Source: Pseudorhizobium banfieldiae (GTDB lineage Bacteria; Pseudomonadota; Alphaproteobacteria; Rhizobiales; Rhizobiaceae). Taken from it: 64,000 nucleotides of DNA. How positions within the stretch are numbered: the stretch's first letter is position 1; every line of letters begins with the position of its first letter. Both the position numbers and the translations under genes were made by a program. Below the pieces are notes generated by a model, which had not been told where the DNA came from, did no database searches, and saw only the letters and a list, made by a program, of their open reading frames with translations. The stretch spans positions 1,426,001-1,490,000 of the forward strand of contig NZ_FO082820.1 in the NCBI RefSeq assembly GCF_000967425.1, read 5' to 3'. This document shows, in pieces, positions 41,587 to 50,362 of this stretch.

Positions 41587-41598
41587 CGTGTTAACACG
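41587..41598 (+). other. Perfect 12-base palindrome before the outer-membrane gene
   Basis: CGTGTTAACACG, 22 bases before ATG 41621. It may be a repressor site or a small 5'-leader hairpin. No known operator is matched. Confidence 0.35.
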
Positions 41599-41620
41599 CG
41601 GGCTGTGTATGGAGTAGATC

Positions 41621-42247
41621 ATGACCAGAAAGTCCTATGCGCTGGCGCTTGTCGCCGCATTCGCCACAAGCCCCGCCCTGGCCGCGGACCTCACCTATTC
41701 GGATCCGACGCCTTCCTACAGCGAGCCTGTCGCATCGTCCGGCGGCTGGACCGGCGCCTATGTCGGCGGGCATATCGGCACGAGCTCTGATAACCTCCGC
41801 CCCTTCTCCGGCGATAGTGAATTCATGGGCGGCATCCAGGGCGGCTACAATGCCGAAATGGGCGGCGCCGTGGTCGGCGGCGAACTGGAACTCTCCCACA
41901 TGGGCGATACCGAAGTGAACGTTCCCGGTGGCGAGCTCAAGGAGCGTTACCGCCTTGCCGCAAAGGCCAAGGTCGGCGCGCCGCTTGGCGACACGCTCAT
42001 CTACGGTACCGCCGGCGCAGCCATGACCAGCCTGCGCGACACGTCCACGGCGGAAGGCCCTGACGGCTGGAAGCCGGGCTGGCTGGTGGGCGCAGGCGTC
42101 GAGCAGAAGTTCAACGACCAGATCTCCGGCCGTGTCGAGTACAACTACACTCGCACGGGCGACGTCCGCAGCTTCAACGGCACCTCGACCAACGAGACCA
42201 ACCTGAGCGACCACGCGATCAAGGCCGGCGTGAACTACAAGTTCTAG
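41621..42247 (+). CDS. Omp25/RopB-like outer-membrane beta-barrel protein
   Basis: 208 aa with a Sec signal ending ALA-AD at about residue 22. The mature part alternates short strands with turns (SGGWTGAYVGGHIG, GGIQGGYNAEMGGAVVGGELEL, GWLVGAGVEQKFNDQISGRVEYNYT) and ends in Phe, the outer-membrane assembly signal. This fits the eight-stranded porin-like family common in Rhizobiales. It is a single gene with its own terminator. Confidence 0.9.
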   Translation: MTRKSYALALVAAFATSPALAADLTYSDPTPSYSEPVASSGGWTGAYVGGHIGTSSDNLRPFSGDSEFMGGIQGGYNAEMGGAVVGGELELSHMGDTEVNVPGGELKERYRLAAKAKVGAPLGDTLIYGTAGAAMTSLRDTSTAEGPDGWKPGWLVGAGVEQKFNDQISGRVEYNYTRTGDVRSFNGTSTNETNLSDHAIKAGVNYKF

Positions 42248-42273
42248 AATCTTCCGTAGATCGCGACGCTTCA

Positions 42274-42307
42274 GGCCGGCATCGGGCACCCGATGCCGGC
42301 CATTTTT
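42274..42307 (+). terminator. Terminator of the outer-membrane protein gene
   Basis: A 12-bp perfect stem (42274-42285 with 42290-42301), a 4-base loop, then A and five Ts. Confidence 0.9.
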
Positions 42308-42421
42308 ATCTCCGATCCTGCCGCGCCTGGCGCCGGGGGCAGCCCCCGGCTTGGCCCGCTGCCGGTGAACATCTGGTGTCATTGGGCGTTGTAGCCTTCG
42401 GCTGCATAAAGGAGGCTGATG

Positions 42422-43432
42422 ATGGAGATTTCGGCGGAGCGGAACACGGTCGTGATCACCGGAGGGTCGGCTGGCGTGGGTCGCGCCGTCGCACTGGAAT
42501 TTGCCCGGCGCGGATGGCGGGTGGCGATTCTGGCACGAGGACGAAAGCGCTTGGATGCCGTCGCAGCAGAGGTGAGGGCACTCGGCGGACAGGCAATCGC
42601 CATACCCGTCGACGTGGCCAATGCCGCGGCCGTCCGGCAGGCCGCAGACCAGGTTGTCGCCACCTGGAGACGGATCGATGTCTGGATCAACAATGCCATG
42701 GTGACGGTCTTCGGTCCCGCCGACAAGGTGGAGCCGGACGAGTTCAGGCGGGTGACGGAGGTCACCTATCTCGGGCAGGTCCATGGCACCATGGCGGCCC
42801 TCCAGCACATGCGCAGGCAGGGCCACGGCACGATCGTCTGCATCGGGTCCGCACTCGCCTACCGGTCCATCCCGCTGCAGGCCGCCTATTGCGGCGCAAA
42901 GGCCGCGACCCGCGGCTTCATCGATTCGCTTCGTAGCGAACTCATTCACGACAGCTCGCCGATCCGGCTCACCATGGTCCACCTGCCGGCGGTCAACACG
43001 CCGCAGTTCAGCTGGGCCCGCTGCAAGATGGAGCATGCTCCGCGGCCGGTTGCGCCCGTCTTCGCGCCGGAGGCGATCGCCGAGGAAATCTATCGTGGCG
43101 CAATCAACGCGCCGCGCGAACTCTGGGTCGGGATGCCGACCGCCAAGACCATCATCGGCGGTCTGACGCTGCCCGGCCTCACCGACCGGCTGGCAGCAAG
43201 CCAGGCCTATGAGGGGCAGTTCGACGACCAACCCCTCTCCCCGTCGCGGCGTGACAACCTGTTCGAGCCCGTCGATCTCGACGAGGGCGTACGCGAAGGG
43301 CGTTTCGGTGACGAAGCGTCAGGCTCGGTTGGGGCGATAAGTGCCGCGGGCGCCAAACTGGTGCTCACCGGTGTAGGCTTGGCTCTCATCGCCGCCACGC
43401 GCCTCCTGCCGCGACGAAGGCTCGGCCGATGA
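42422..43432 (+). CDS. Short-chain dehydrogenase/reductase with C-terminal membrane anchor
   Basis: 336 aa. AGGAGG (42410-42415) is better spaced for ATG 42422 than for the ATG one codon earlier. The Rossmann motif TGGSAGVGRA is near residue 13, an NNA motif near residue 88, and the catalytic triad is Ser143, Tyr156 and Lys160 (YxxxK). Beyond the usual 250 residues lies a charged linker, then a hydrophobic helix (LVLTGVGLALIAATRLL) and a basic end, suggesting attachment to the inner membrane. Substrate unknown. It overlaps the next small membrane gene by four bases. Confidence 0.9.
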   Translation: MEISAERNTVVITGGSAGVGRAVALEFARRGWRVAILARGRKRLDAVAAEVRALGGQAIAIPVDVANAAAVRQAADQVVATWRRIDVWINNAMVTVFGPADKVEPDEFRRVTEVTYLGQVHGTMAALQHMRRQGHGTIVCIGSALAYRSIPLQAAYCGAKAATRGFIDSLRSELIHDSSPIRLTMVHLPAVNTPQFSWARCKMEHAPRPVAPVFAPEAIAEEIYRGAINAPRELWVGMPTAKTIIGGLTLPGLTDRLAASQAYEGQFDDQPLSPSRRDNLFEPVDLDEGVREGRFGDEASGSVGAISAAGAKLVLTGVGLALIAATRLLPRRRLGR

Positions 43433-43764
43433 GGTTCGTGCCGACCTTTCTCCATCACATCGCCGACTACGTCGTCGGCTTGGGGATGGTCCTGCTCGCC
43501 TTCGTCTCCGGTGCCGAGGGCCCGGGGTTCGCCGCCTATCTGGCCCTCGGTCTGTTTGCGATCGTCTATGCGCTCCTGACTGACTATGAGCTCGGGTGGA
43601 GGCCGATCCTGACCATGCCCGCCCACCTTGCTTTCGATGCCGGTTTTGCGGTCGCCATGCTGCTGCTGCCGATCGTCTTCACGCTGCCGGTGATGCTGGT
43701 TTGGACAAGCGTTATCATCGCGTTCATGGCCGGTGTGCTGGTGGCAACGACGAAGATGCGATGA
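43429..43764 (+). CDS. Small four-helix membrane protein
   Basis: 111 aa, mostly hydrophobic, with four likely helices (about 10-28, 33-50, 56-77, 83-104). It starts inside the ATGA that ends the SDR gene, so it is translated with it. The fold resembles small SPW-repeat-like membrane proteins, but I cannot assign a family. It may hold or assist the membrane-anchored dehydrogenase. Confidence 0.75.
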   Translation: MRFVPTFLHHIADYVVGLGMVLLAFVSGAEGPGFAAYLALGLFAIVYALLTDYELGWRPILTMPAHLAFDAGFAVAMLLLPIVFTLPVMLVWTSVIIAFMAGVLVATTKMR

Positions 43765-43798
43765 GCGGCTCTCTTTCAGCAAGACGAAATCCTTTCTT

Positions 43799-43825
43799 GT
43801 CCTCGGGTCAAGCCCGAGGATGACG
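43799..43825. repeat. REP-like palindrome, copy 1
   Basis: CCTCGGG (43801-43807) pairs with CCCGAGG (43813-43819) around TCAAG, followed by ATGACG. The same core occurs twice more at 44365 and 44475. It is the common alphaproteobacterial intergenic palindrome. Confidence 0.85.
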
Positions 43826-44061
43826 AGAAGACACACTTCCCCCTTGGCGATCCACGGGTCTCACTGCGTTCGCCCGAGGAAGACGAACAATTTCAAATCG
43901 GACGGGGCGCTGAAAGCTGCCTCGTAAAGTTAGTTTATGTGGCACCTCTCAGCACCCCGTTCGGCGATTTGTGTCCGCGACTCCAGTCTCTCTGCAAAGG
44001 TCGAATGGGGAGGTGTTTGACCGCCGGTTTCCCGGGTTCCGAGGCTGCTTGCCCCGGCATC

Positions 44062-44287
44062 TCGTCGGACTTGAAGGTCCGGCGACACCATCCTCATCGA
44101 CCCCCCTGTGTGCCGCACAGGCACGCCCGGCGCGCTGTTCGGGCATCAGAAGCAGGTGGTCGGTCCGGAACCATCTGCTTCCCCCGTCTCGCCGGAGGGA
44201 GACCATTTTCCGCGGACCCCGATGATGAGGACTTACGTCGTTTCCTCACCACCAGCGCCGGCCCCGCCTCGCCAGGACGCCTCCTGG
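44062..44287. other. Cluster of RNA-like hairpins
   Basis: Four stems lie close together: 44062-44070/44077-44085 (9 bp), 44105-44110/44116-44121 (6 bp), 44149-44160/44170-44181 (12 bp with one G-T) and 44272-44277/44282-44287 (6 bp). No ORF here is convincing. It could be a structured RNA, a decayed element or an unrecognised repeat family. Confidence 0.45.
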
Positions 44288-44364
44288 TGTATCCGCGGCG
44301 GGACGGGGGAAGTGTAGGCACAGGTTTGGGGGAGGGGGATGAGCGGGGACTGAGTTTTTTCTTT

Positions 44365-44393
44365 CGTCATCCTCGGGCTTGACCCGAGGATCC
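44365..44393 (-). repeat. REP-like palindrome, copy 2 (inverted)
   Basis: 29 bases that are the exact reverse complement of 44475-44503. Its core hairpin is the CCTCGGG/CCCGAGG stem. Confidence 0.88.
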
Positions 44394-44474
44394 AGGGACA
44401 GGCAACCAAATCAGATGGTTACCCGTGCAGGGGGGTTGGACAAATCCATCCCTGCAGCGAAAATGCTTGGTTTT

Positions 44475-44503
44475 GGATCCTCGGGTCAAGCCCGAGGATG
44501 ACG
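44475..44503 (+). repeat. REP-like palindrome, copy 3
   Basis: Exact inverted partner of copy 2, 81 bases away. The pair makes a composite resembling a BIME or a small terminal-inverted-repeat unit. Confidence 0.88.
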
Positions 44504-44528
44504 AAGGAGAGAGGCGGGAGAGGGAGAG

Positions 44529-44792
44529 CGTGGAGGGTGCCACACTGGCTCCTCTCCCCCTGTGGGAGAAGATAGTTCGCCCCAAGAGGCGAAGCCGATT
44601 GAGCGGCGAACTTGGTGGAGGGAGCTGTTGTTGGTCTCTGCGGTCCGACCCCCTCACCAACAAGATCTACGACTTAGCTGCGCTAAGATCGTGATCTTGT
44701 AACCTCTCCCACCAGGGGAGAGGGAGGCGTCGAGCGTGCCGCACCGGTTCCTCTCCCACAAGGGAAGAGGATAGTTCGCCCCGAGAGGGGCT
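44529..44792. repeat. RIME-like mosaic element
   Basis: Two diverged direct copies of about 62 bases (44529-44590 and 44729-44792, both with GATAGTTCGCCCC) flank an imperfect palindrome at 44660-44700. The palindrome has outer arms ACAAGATC/GATCTTGT and inner arms CTTAGC/GCTAAG. The layout recalls the Rhizobium-specific intergenic mosaic elements known from this family; exact class not assigned. Confidence 0.7.
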
Positions 44793-44832
44793 TGGAGAGT
44801 GGCGGAACTGGCGGCCACTCTCCAGCTTATTG

Positions 44833-45567
44833 TCAACTGCGTCGAGTTGCCACTTTCTCCAATATGCTGAGCTTCCTCAAACGAATTGGTTCCCACCGAT
44901 CCGCAATCTCTTGAGCGATCGATGTAAGTTGCTTTCTTCGCTGAGTGAAGCGTGGTGCGCCAAAGTGAACCCTTCGCGAAAACACATCACCTACAAAGCA
45001 TATGCCAGGATCCGCCGCGCCTAGATGGTCAAGCTGTTGTTCCACATACCAGTGAATAGCTGTGGCGAATAGCACGCCACGTTCAGCGTCTGTCCCGGAG
45101 TGCAGAGGGAAGGATCTGCTATAGTACGGTTTCACAACACCTATTGATCGCTCTTTTAAGCCTTTCTTGGCTTGTATTGCCACGACATTTGGCTTGACGC
45201 GAACAGAGATACCCTCAATCTCGAAATCCTTCGGAAGATTCGGTGTCAGTTGAAGTTCAGCCTCCGTGGGCCATTTCATTTCTCGTGTGTGGGCAATGGC
45301 ATCGTGTGCGTTGAAAATCCGATCCTCCTGGTGGTTCGTGTGAACTTCTTGCCTCTTGAACTGCTCATCAAGCTCTACGAGGCGAACATCGCTGCTGCAA
45401 TGCGAAGCTAGAAAGTGGCAGGCAGCCTTCTCGATTTCAGGATATTTGGTGTCAAGGATGAAGACTGGCGGCGTCAACGCGTTCTCAATTATTGAGGCAC
45501 GTCGCTGAGGAGACGCGAATGCATACTCCACCAGTTTTGCAATGGTGATGATCTTGGTCGATGTCAT
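44833..45567 (-). CDS. Orphan hypothetical protein, lower GC
   Basis: 244 aa from ATG 45567 (up to 270 aa if a TTG start at 45645 is used; the ribosome site is unclear in both cases). No signal peptide, membrane helix or motif I recognise. It begins STKIITIAKLVEYAFASPQRRASII. A mid-chain segment (SVRVKPNVVAIQAKKGL) looks beta-rich. A Lys/Arg-rich C-terminus follows GICFVGDVFSRRVHFGAPRF. Base composition is clearly poorer in GC than every neighbour and codon use is mixed, both signs of horizontal gain. It stands alone between a repeat patch and the nrdJ terminator. Confidence 0.7.
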   Translation of the reverse strand: MTSTKIITIAKLVEYAFASPQRRASIIENALTPPVFILDTKYPEIEKAACHFLASHCSSDVRLVELDEQFKRQEVHTNHQEDRIFNAHDAIAHTREMKWPTEAELQLTPNLPKDFEIEGISVRVKPNVVAIQAKKGLKERSIGVVKPYYSRSFPLHSGTDAERGVLFATAIHWYVEQQLDHLGAADPGICFVGDVFSRRVHFGAPRFTQRRKQLTSIAQEIADRWEPIRLRKLSILEKVATRRS

Positions 45568-45869
45568 ACGGCATATTCTTTCTGCGCACATTGTTGCGCT
45601 TTGGATAAACACCTCGCCCAACTCGACTCCGAGATCGACTCCCAATATGGTGACCTGGCTACAGGATGGGGAGCTACTCTTCGTCCCACGAGAGCGACAG
45701 CTTGTTCGTGGTATCCAAAGCCGAGACTGCCAGGTCTCGGCTTTGGTATTTCTAGGTGTGGCGTAAACGCCCCTTGCTCCATGTGTTCGGCTTCCTTAGA
45801 CGCGAAAAGCCCAGGGGTACCTGCCCTGGGCTTTTCGTTAGTCATTGCCGGAGCTCCCAAGCTCATCCC
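45568..45869. other. Intergenic region between orphan gene and nrdJ
   Basis: 302 bases without a gene. It contains a 12-bp perfect hairpin (45715-45726 with 45735-45746) of unknown role and the nrdJ terminator (45804-45836). The orphan gene's promoter must lie here, but no clear -35/-10 pair is visible. Confidence 0.5.
45804..45836 (-). terminator. nrdJ terminator
   Basis: A 13-bp perfect stem (45804-45816 with 45824-45836) whose A-run on the plus strand gives TTTT on the minus strand, 34 bases after the nrdJ stop. It could also act in the other direction. Confidence 0.88.
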
Positions 45870-48800
45870 TCAAGAGCACCCGCTCGTGGCACCACACGTA
45901 TCGCACTTCTCACACGTGCCGTTGCGCACCATCGTAAAATTCTGGCACTCGGAGCACATGTTGCCGGTGTAGCCCTGGGCGATCGAGCGCATGCGGCGTT
46001 CGTTTTCCACCTTCTTGGCTTCCGTCTTGGCAGCGGCGGCGTCGGCGGCGGCCTTGTCGGAGAAGAGGGCGGTGGAAGCCTGCTGCTCTTCCGTCGCAAG
46101 CTCTTCCAGAACCTCCTCGGCGATCTCCTCCGCCAGTTCCTTGGCGCGCTCCTCGTAGTCGCGCTTGAAGGCGACGATTTCGGAGGTGGAGGCGGCGACG
46201 GCCGGCTCCAGCTTGCGGGCGGCCGAGCCGGCGAACGCCGTCACATTGCCACCGGCCGACGCCTTGGCGGGGGCGGCGGTTGCCGCGCCCTTTGCCTCCG
46301 ACGAGCCCGACTGGCCGCCCTGGATGAGGGTCGGCTTGTGGCCGCGCGTCCAACCGGTGGAGATAAGGTTGGTCTTGCCTTCCTGGATGCCCTTGCCGAG
46401 CGCGGTGTTGGAGAAGTCCGACGTGTCCACATGCGCGAGGTCATGGCGGTTGAGGTAGGAGACGGCGAGTTCGCGGAACACGTAGTCGAGGATCGACGTG
46501 GCGTTCTTGATGGCGTCGTTTCCGGTAACGATGCCGGCCGGCTCGAACTTGGTGAAGGTGAAGGCCTCCACATATTCTTCCAGCGGCACGCCGTATTGCA
46601 GGCCGAGCGAGATGGCGATGGCGAAGTTGTTCATCATCGCACGGAAGGCGGCACCTTCCTTGTGCATGTCGATGAAGATCTCGCCGAGGCGGCCGTCGCC
46701 GAATTCGCCGGTGCGCAGATAGACCTTGTGTCCGCCGACATTGGCCTTCTGGGTATAGCCCTGGCGGCGGTTCGGCAGCTTTTCACGCTCACGGGTAACC
46801 CGCTCGATGACGCGCTCGACGATCTTTTCCGTGACCGTCACCGCCTGGGCGGCGACCGGCTGCTGGATCAGGTCATCGATCGCTTCCTCGGCGTCATCCT
46901 CGTCGATCAGCGAGGCGTTGAGCGGCTGGGAGAGCTTCGAACCATCGCGGTAGAGCGCGTTGGCCTTCAGCGCCAGCTTCCAGGAGAGCATGTAGGCCGC
47001 ACCGCAATCCTCGACGGTCGCCTCGTTCGGCATGTTGATCGTCTTGGAGATGGCGCCCGAGATGAAGGGCTGGGCAGCTGCCATCATGCGGATGTGGCTT
47101 TCGACCGAGAGATAGCGCTTGCCGATCTTGCCGCAGGGATTGGCGCAATCGAAGACCGGCAGGTGCTCGGCCTTCAGGAAAGGCGCGCCTTCCAGCGTCA
47201 TCGCACCGCAGACGTGGATGTTGGCGGCCTCGATCTCCTTCTTCGAGAAGCCGATGTGCTCCAGGAGGTTGAAGCTCATGTCGGCGAGCTGCTCGTCGGA
47301 GACCTTCAGCGTCTCCTTCAGGAAGTCGGCGCCGAGCGTCCACTGGTTGAAGACGAACTTGATGTCGAAGGCCGACTTCAGCGCGCCATTGACGGCCTCG
47401 ATCTTCTCGTCGGTGAAGCCCTTGGCCTTCAGCGAGCCGGGATTGATGCCGGGCGCCTGGTTGAGGTTGCCGTGGCCAACCGCATAGGCCTCGATCTCGG
47501 CGATCTGCGATTCGGAGTAGCCGAGCGTGCGCAGCGCTTCCGGAACGGCGCCGTTGATGATCTTGAAGTAGCCGCCCCCGGCGAGCTTCTTGAACTTCAC
47601 CAGCGCGAAGTCGGGCTCGATGCCGGTCGTGTCGCAGTCCATGACGAGGCCGATCGTGCCGGTCGGCGCGATCACGGTTGTCTGGGCATTGCGGTAGCCG
47701 TGCTTCTCGCCGAGCTCGAGCGCCTTGTCCCAGGCGGCGCGGGCATGGGCGACAAGGTCCTGGTCCGGATTGTCGGAGTGGATGAGCGCGACCGGGTTGA
47801 CCGACAGGCCTTCATAGCCGGTGGTTTCTCCATGGGCGGCGCGGCGATGGTTGCGGATGACCCGCAGCATGTTCTCGCGGTTCGGCGCAAAGCCCGGGAA
47901 GGGGCCGAGTTCCGAGGCGATCTCTGCCGAGGTCGCATAGGCGACGCCCGTCATGATGGCGGTCAGCGAACCGGCGATGGCGCGGCCCTCGGTGGAGTCA
48001 TAGGGGATGCCCGAGGACATCAGCAGGCCGCCGATATTGGCATAGCCGAGGCCGAGCGTGCGGTATTCGTAGGAGAGCTCGGCGATCTGGCGCGACGGGA
48101 ACTGCGCCATCATCACGGAGACTTCCAGCACAACGGTCCACAGGCGCACCGCATGCTCGTAATCGGCAATGTCGATGCGCTTCGTCGCCGCGTCCTTGAA
48201 CTGCAACAGGTTCAGCGAGGCGAGGTTGCAGGCCGTGTCGTCGAGGAACATGTATTCCGAGCACGGGTTCGACGCGCGGATCGGGCCGGCGGCCGGGCAG
48301 GTGTGCCAGTCGTTCATCGTCGTGTTGAAGTGCAGGCCCGGATCGGCGGAAGCCCAGGCGGCATAGGAGATCTGCTCCCACAGGTCGCGCGCCTTCAGCG
48401 TCTTCATGACGCGGCCGTCCTTGCGGGCGGTGAGGTTCCACTCGCCGTCATTCTCCACGGCGCGCAGGAAGTCGTCCTTCAGCGAGACGGAATTGTTGGA
48501 GTTCTGGCCGGAAACGGTCAGGTAGGCGTCGGAATCCCAGTCGGTGTCATAGGTCTTGAACTCGAGGTCCTTGTAGCCCTGGCGCGCAAACTGGATGACG
48601 CGCTTGACGTAGTTCTCCGGAACCTGGTCGCGCTTGGCGGCGCGGATCTCGCGCTTCAGCGCCGGGTTCTTGTTGGGGTCGAAGCAGTCGTCGTCCGGGC
48701 CTTCGCAGTTGACGCAGGCCTTCATGATCGCCTTCAGGTGCTTGGCGACGATCTTGGAACCGGTGACGAGGGCGGCTACCTTCTGCTCCTCGCGGACCTT

Positions 48801-49688
48801 CCAGTTGATGTATTCCTCGATGTCCGGGTGGTCGATGTCGACGACGACCATCTTGGCGGCGCGGCGGGTCGTGCCGCCCGACTTGATGGCGCCGGCAGCG
48901 CGGTCGCCGATCTTCAGGAAGCTCATCAGGCCGGAGGACTTGCCGCCGCCGGAAAGCTTCTCGCCTTCGCCGCGGAGATAGGAGAAGTTGGAGCCGGTGC
49001 CGGAGCCATACTTGAAGAGGCGCGCTTCGCGGACCCAGAGATCCATGATGCCGCCCTCGTTGACGAGATCATCCTCGACCGACTGGATGAAGCAGGCATG
49101 CGGTTGCGGATGCTCGTAGGCCGACTTTGACTTCGTCAGCTTGCCGGTGAAGGGATCGACATAGAAATGGCCCTGGCCGGGGCCGTCGATGCCGTAGGCC
49201 CAGTGCAGGCCGGTGTTGAACCACTGCGGGGAATTCGGCGCGACGCGCTGGGTGGCGAGCATGTAGGCAAGCTCGTCGCGGAAGGCCAGTGCATCTTCTT
49301 CCGAGGTGAAATACTTGCCCTTCCAGCCCCAGTAGGTCCAGGTGCCGGCCAGGCGATCGAAGACCTGGCGGGCATCGGTTTCGGAGCCGTACTGCTCTTC
49401 CTTCGGCAAGGCCTTCAGCGCATCGAGATCGGGGACGGACCGCCAGAGGAACGAAGGGACGTCGTTCTCTTCCACCTTCTTGAGGATCTTCGGCACGCCC
49501 GCCTTGCGGAAGTACTTCTGGGCAAGCACGTCGGTCGCAACCTGGGAGAACTGCGCCGGCACGTCGATATCCGCGAGCCGGAAAACGATCGAGCCGTCCG
49601 GATTGCGGATCTCGCTGACCGCCTTGCGGAATTCGATCCCGCCATAGGCGCCTGTCTCGGGCGTGGTGAAACGACGTTCGATGCGCAT
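45870..49688 (-). CDS. nrdJ: Vitamin B12-dependent (class II) ribonucleotide reductase
   Basis: Makes deoxyribonucleotides with adenosylcobalamin, independent of oxygen; 1272 aa. Start [13 protein letters not shown] at 49688. The ten-stranded barrel carries [21 protein letters not shown] and the loop [28 protein letters not shown]. The C-terminal end has a four-Cys cluster (CSECQNF...CEKCDTCG) used for redox shuttling or metal binding. Two NrdR boxes lie 112-158 bases upstream. No cobalamin riboswitch is apparent. The long forward-strand frame opposite it is a shadow. Confidence 0.98.
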   Translation of the reverse strand: MRIERRFTTPETGAYGGIEFRKAVSEIRNPDGSIVFRLADIDVPAQFSQVATDVLAQKYFRKAGVPKILKKVEENDVPSFLWRSVPDLDALKALPKEEQYGSETDARQVFDRLAGTWTYWGWKGKYFTSEEDALAFRDELAYMLATQRVAPNSPQWFNTGLHWAYGIDGPGQGHFYVDPFTGKLTKSKSAYEHPQPHACFIQSVEDDLVNEGGIMDLWVREARLFKYGSGTGSNFSYLRGEGEKLSGGGKSSGLMSFLKIGDRAAGAIKSGGTTRRAAKMVVVDIDHPDIEEYINWKVREEQKVAALVTGSKIVAKHLKAIMKACVNCEGPDDDCFDPNKNPALKREIRAAKRDQVPENYVKRVIQFARQGYKDLEFKTYDTDWDSDAYLTVSGQNSNNSVSLKDDFLRAVENDGEWNLTARKDGRVMKTLKARDLWEQISYAAWASADPGLHFNTTMNDWHTCPAAGPIRASNPCSEYMFLDDTACNLASLNLLQFKDAATKRIDIADYEHAVRLWTVVLEVSVMMAQFPSRQIAELSYEYRTLGLGYANIGGLLMSSGIPYDSTEGRAIAGSLTAIMTGVAYATSAEIASELGPFPGFAPNRENMLRVIRNHRRAAHGETTGYEGLSVNPVALIHSDNPDQDLVAHARAAWDKALELGEKHGYRNAQTTVIAPTGTIGLVMDCDTTGIEPDFALVKFKKLAGGGYFKIINGAVPEALRTLGYSESQIAEIEAYAVGHGNLNQAPGINPGSLKAKGFTDEKIEAVNGALKSAFDIKFVFNQWTLGADFLKETLKVSDEQLADMSFNLLEHIGFSKKEIEAANIHVCGAMTLEGAPFLKAEHLPVFDCANPCGKIGKRYLSVESHIRMMAAAQPFISGAISKTINMPNEATVEDCGAAYMLSWKLALKANALYRDGSKLSQPLNASLIDEDDAEEAIDDLIQQPVAAQAVTVTEKIVERVIERVTREREKLPNRRQGYTQKANVGGHKVYLRTGEFGDGRLGEIFIDMHKEGAAFRAMMNNFAIAISLGLQYGVPLEEYVEAFTFTKFEPAGIVTGNDAIKNATSILDYVFRELAVSYLNRHDLAHVDTSDFSNTALGKGIQEGKTNLISTGWTRGHKPTLIQGGQSGSSEAKGAATAAPAKASAGGNVTAFAGSAARKLEPAVAASTSEIVAFKRDYEERAKELAEEIAEEVLEELATEEQQASTALFSDKAAADAAAAKTEAKKVENERRMRSIAQGYTGNMCSECQNFTMVRNGTCEKCDTCGATSGCS

Positions 49689-50264
49689 TGCCTTTGTCCC
49701 TCGTCTGCTGGCCCGTCAGGGCACGGATATTCGGTCCGGCTGCTCGCCATCATGGGCAGCCGGGGAAACTTCATCATCCAGGTGAATCACTGGGATACCG
49801 ACCTGTATATTGTGATGAGGGTGGGCTGCAATACTAAATATAGTACTAACAGGTGGTTTTCACCAGTCCCCATCGGATGTTTCGGCAAGCCTCGAGGCGA
49901 GCGAAAACCCTCCGCCAGACCGCCCCTCATAGCCGGGTCTGCCGTTGTCGTTCCGCTTAAAAACTCGATGAAGGAACCGGCGCTCGGAAGTCCGTAGCCG
50001 GTTGCCGCCGCAACACTTGGCCAATTTCCCGCGAGACGGGAGATTCGTCAAGGCATAGTTCGACACGGTTTCTTAACCACAAGATATTGTGTCTGGTGCT
50101 GTGGAAAACGGGGAAGAAATTTTTTGCTGGAATTTCAGGCGGTTGTGGAGCCGGGGGCGGGCGCACCGGAAGAGCAGGGGATGCCGCGTTGGCCGGACGT
50201 TGGGCGCAACACCCCGTAGATCAGGCAGTTGAGATATATTGTGCGTTGCGACCGCGGCTTGTGG
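49689..50264 (-). other. nrdJ upstream region
   Basis: A long stretch without a gene between nrdJ and the gpt terminator. It contains the tandem NrdR boxes. Short frames on both strands (for example about 49957-50166 on the minus strand) lack ribosome sites and family likeness. TGTGGAAAA-like words near 50098 and 50261 recall DnaA boxes but are too few and imperfect. Confidence 0.5.
49800..49846 (-). promoter_or_regulatory. Tandem NrdR boxes controlling nrdJ
   Basis: Two 16-base sites, 49800-49815 (about 11 of 16 matches) and 49831-49846 (about 12 of 16), fit the NrdR consensus ACACWATATATWGTGT. They are separated by 15 bases, so they lie on the same DNA face (31 bp, three turns), as is typical for this ATP/dATP-sensing repressor. 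Confidence 0.75.
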
Positions 50265-50294
50265 AAAAGCCCGCCGCGAAAAATAGCGACGGGC
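50265..50294 (-). terminator. gpt terminator
   Basis: On the minus strand a 9-bp stem with one G-T pair (50294-50286 with 50277-50269) and an 8-base loop is followed by TTTT. It is about 70 bases after the gpt stop. Confidence 0.75.
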
Positions 50295-50362
50295 CGCGTC
50301 TTGACAGCAACCTCAATTCGGTACTGCGGAGCGAGGAGGCGGGCGCAGAGGCGCCTTCTGCT

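Larger units (their letters stand above)
43765..44832. other. Gene-poor, repeat-rich intergenic patch
   Basis: Over a kilobase without a credible gene between the small membrane gene and the orphan gene. From left to right it holds REP copy 1, a hairpin-rich stretch (about 43930-44340), an inverted pair of REP copies, and a RIME-like mosaic with a direct repeat and a long palindrome. The short open frames within it have no ribosome sites and cross repeat elements. Confidence 0.7.

Noticed and set aside
42376..42936. A 186-codon frame overlapping the SDR gene
   Set aside because: It is out of frame with the clear SDR motifs and is a shadow.
43930..44382. Short open frames on both strands in the repeat patch
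   Set aside because: No ribosome sites, they overlap each other and the hairpins, and amino-acid use is unlike real genes here.
43799..44503. CRISPR array from the repeated palindromes
   Set aside because: Only three copies, in mixed orientation, with irregular spacing and no cas genes.
45756..49130. A forward-strand open frame of 1124 codons opposite nrdJ
   Set aside because: It is the antisense shadow of a clear class II ribonucleotide reductase gene.
50090..50280. TGTGGAAAA-type words suggesting DnaA boxes or an origin
   Set aside because: Only two or three imperfect copies, no AT-rich unwinding region and no origin-linked genes near by.
49689..50362. Cobalamin riboswitch before the B12-dependent nrdJ
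   Set aside because: I could not find the conserved B12 box or the expected core pairing; the NrdR boxes explain control better.
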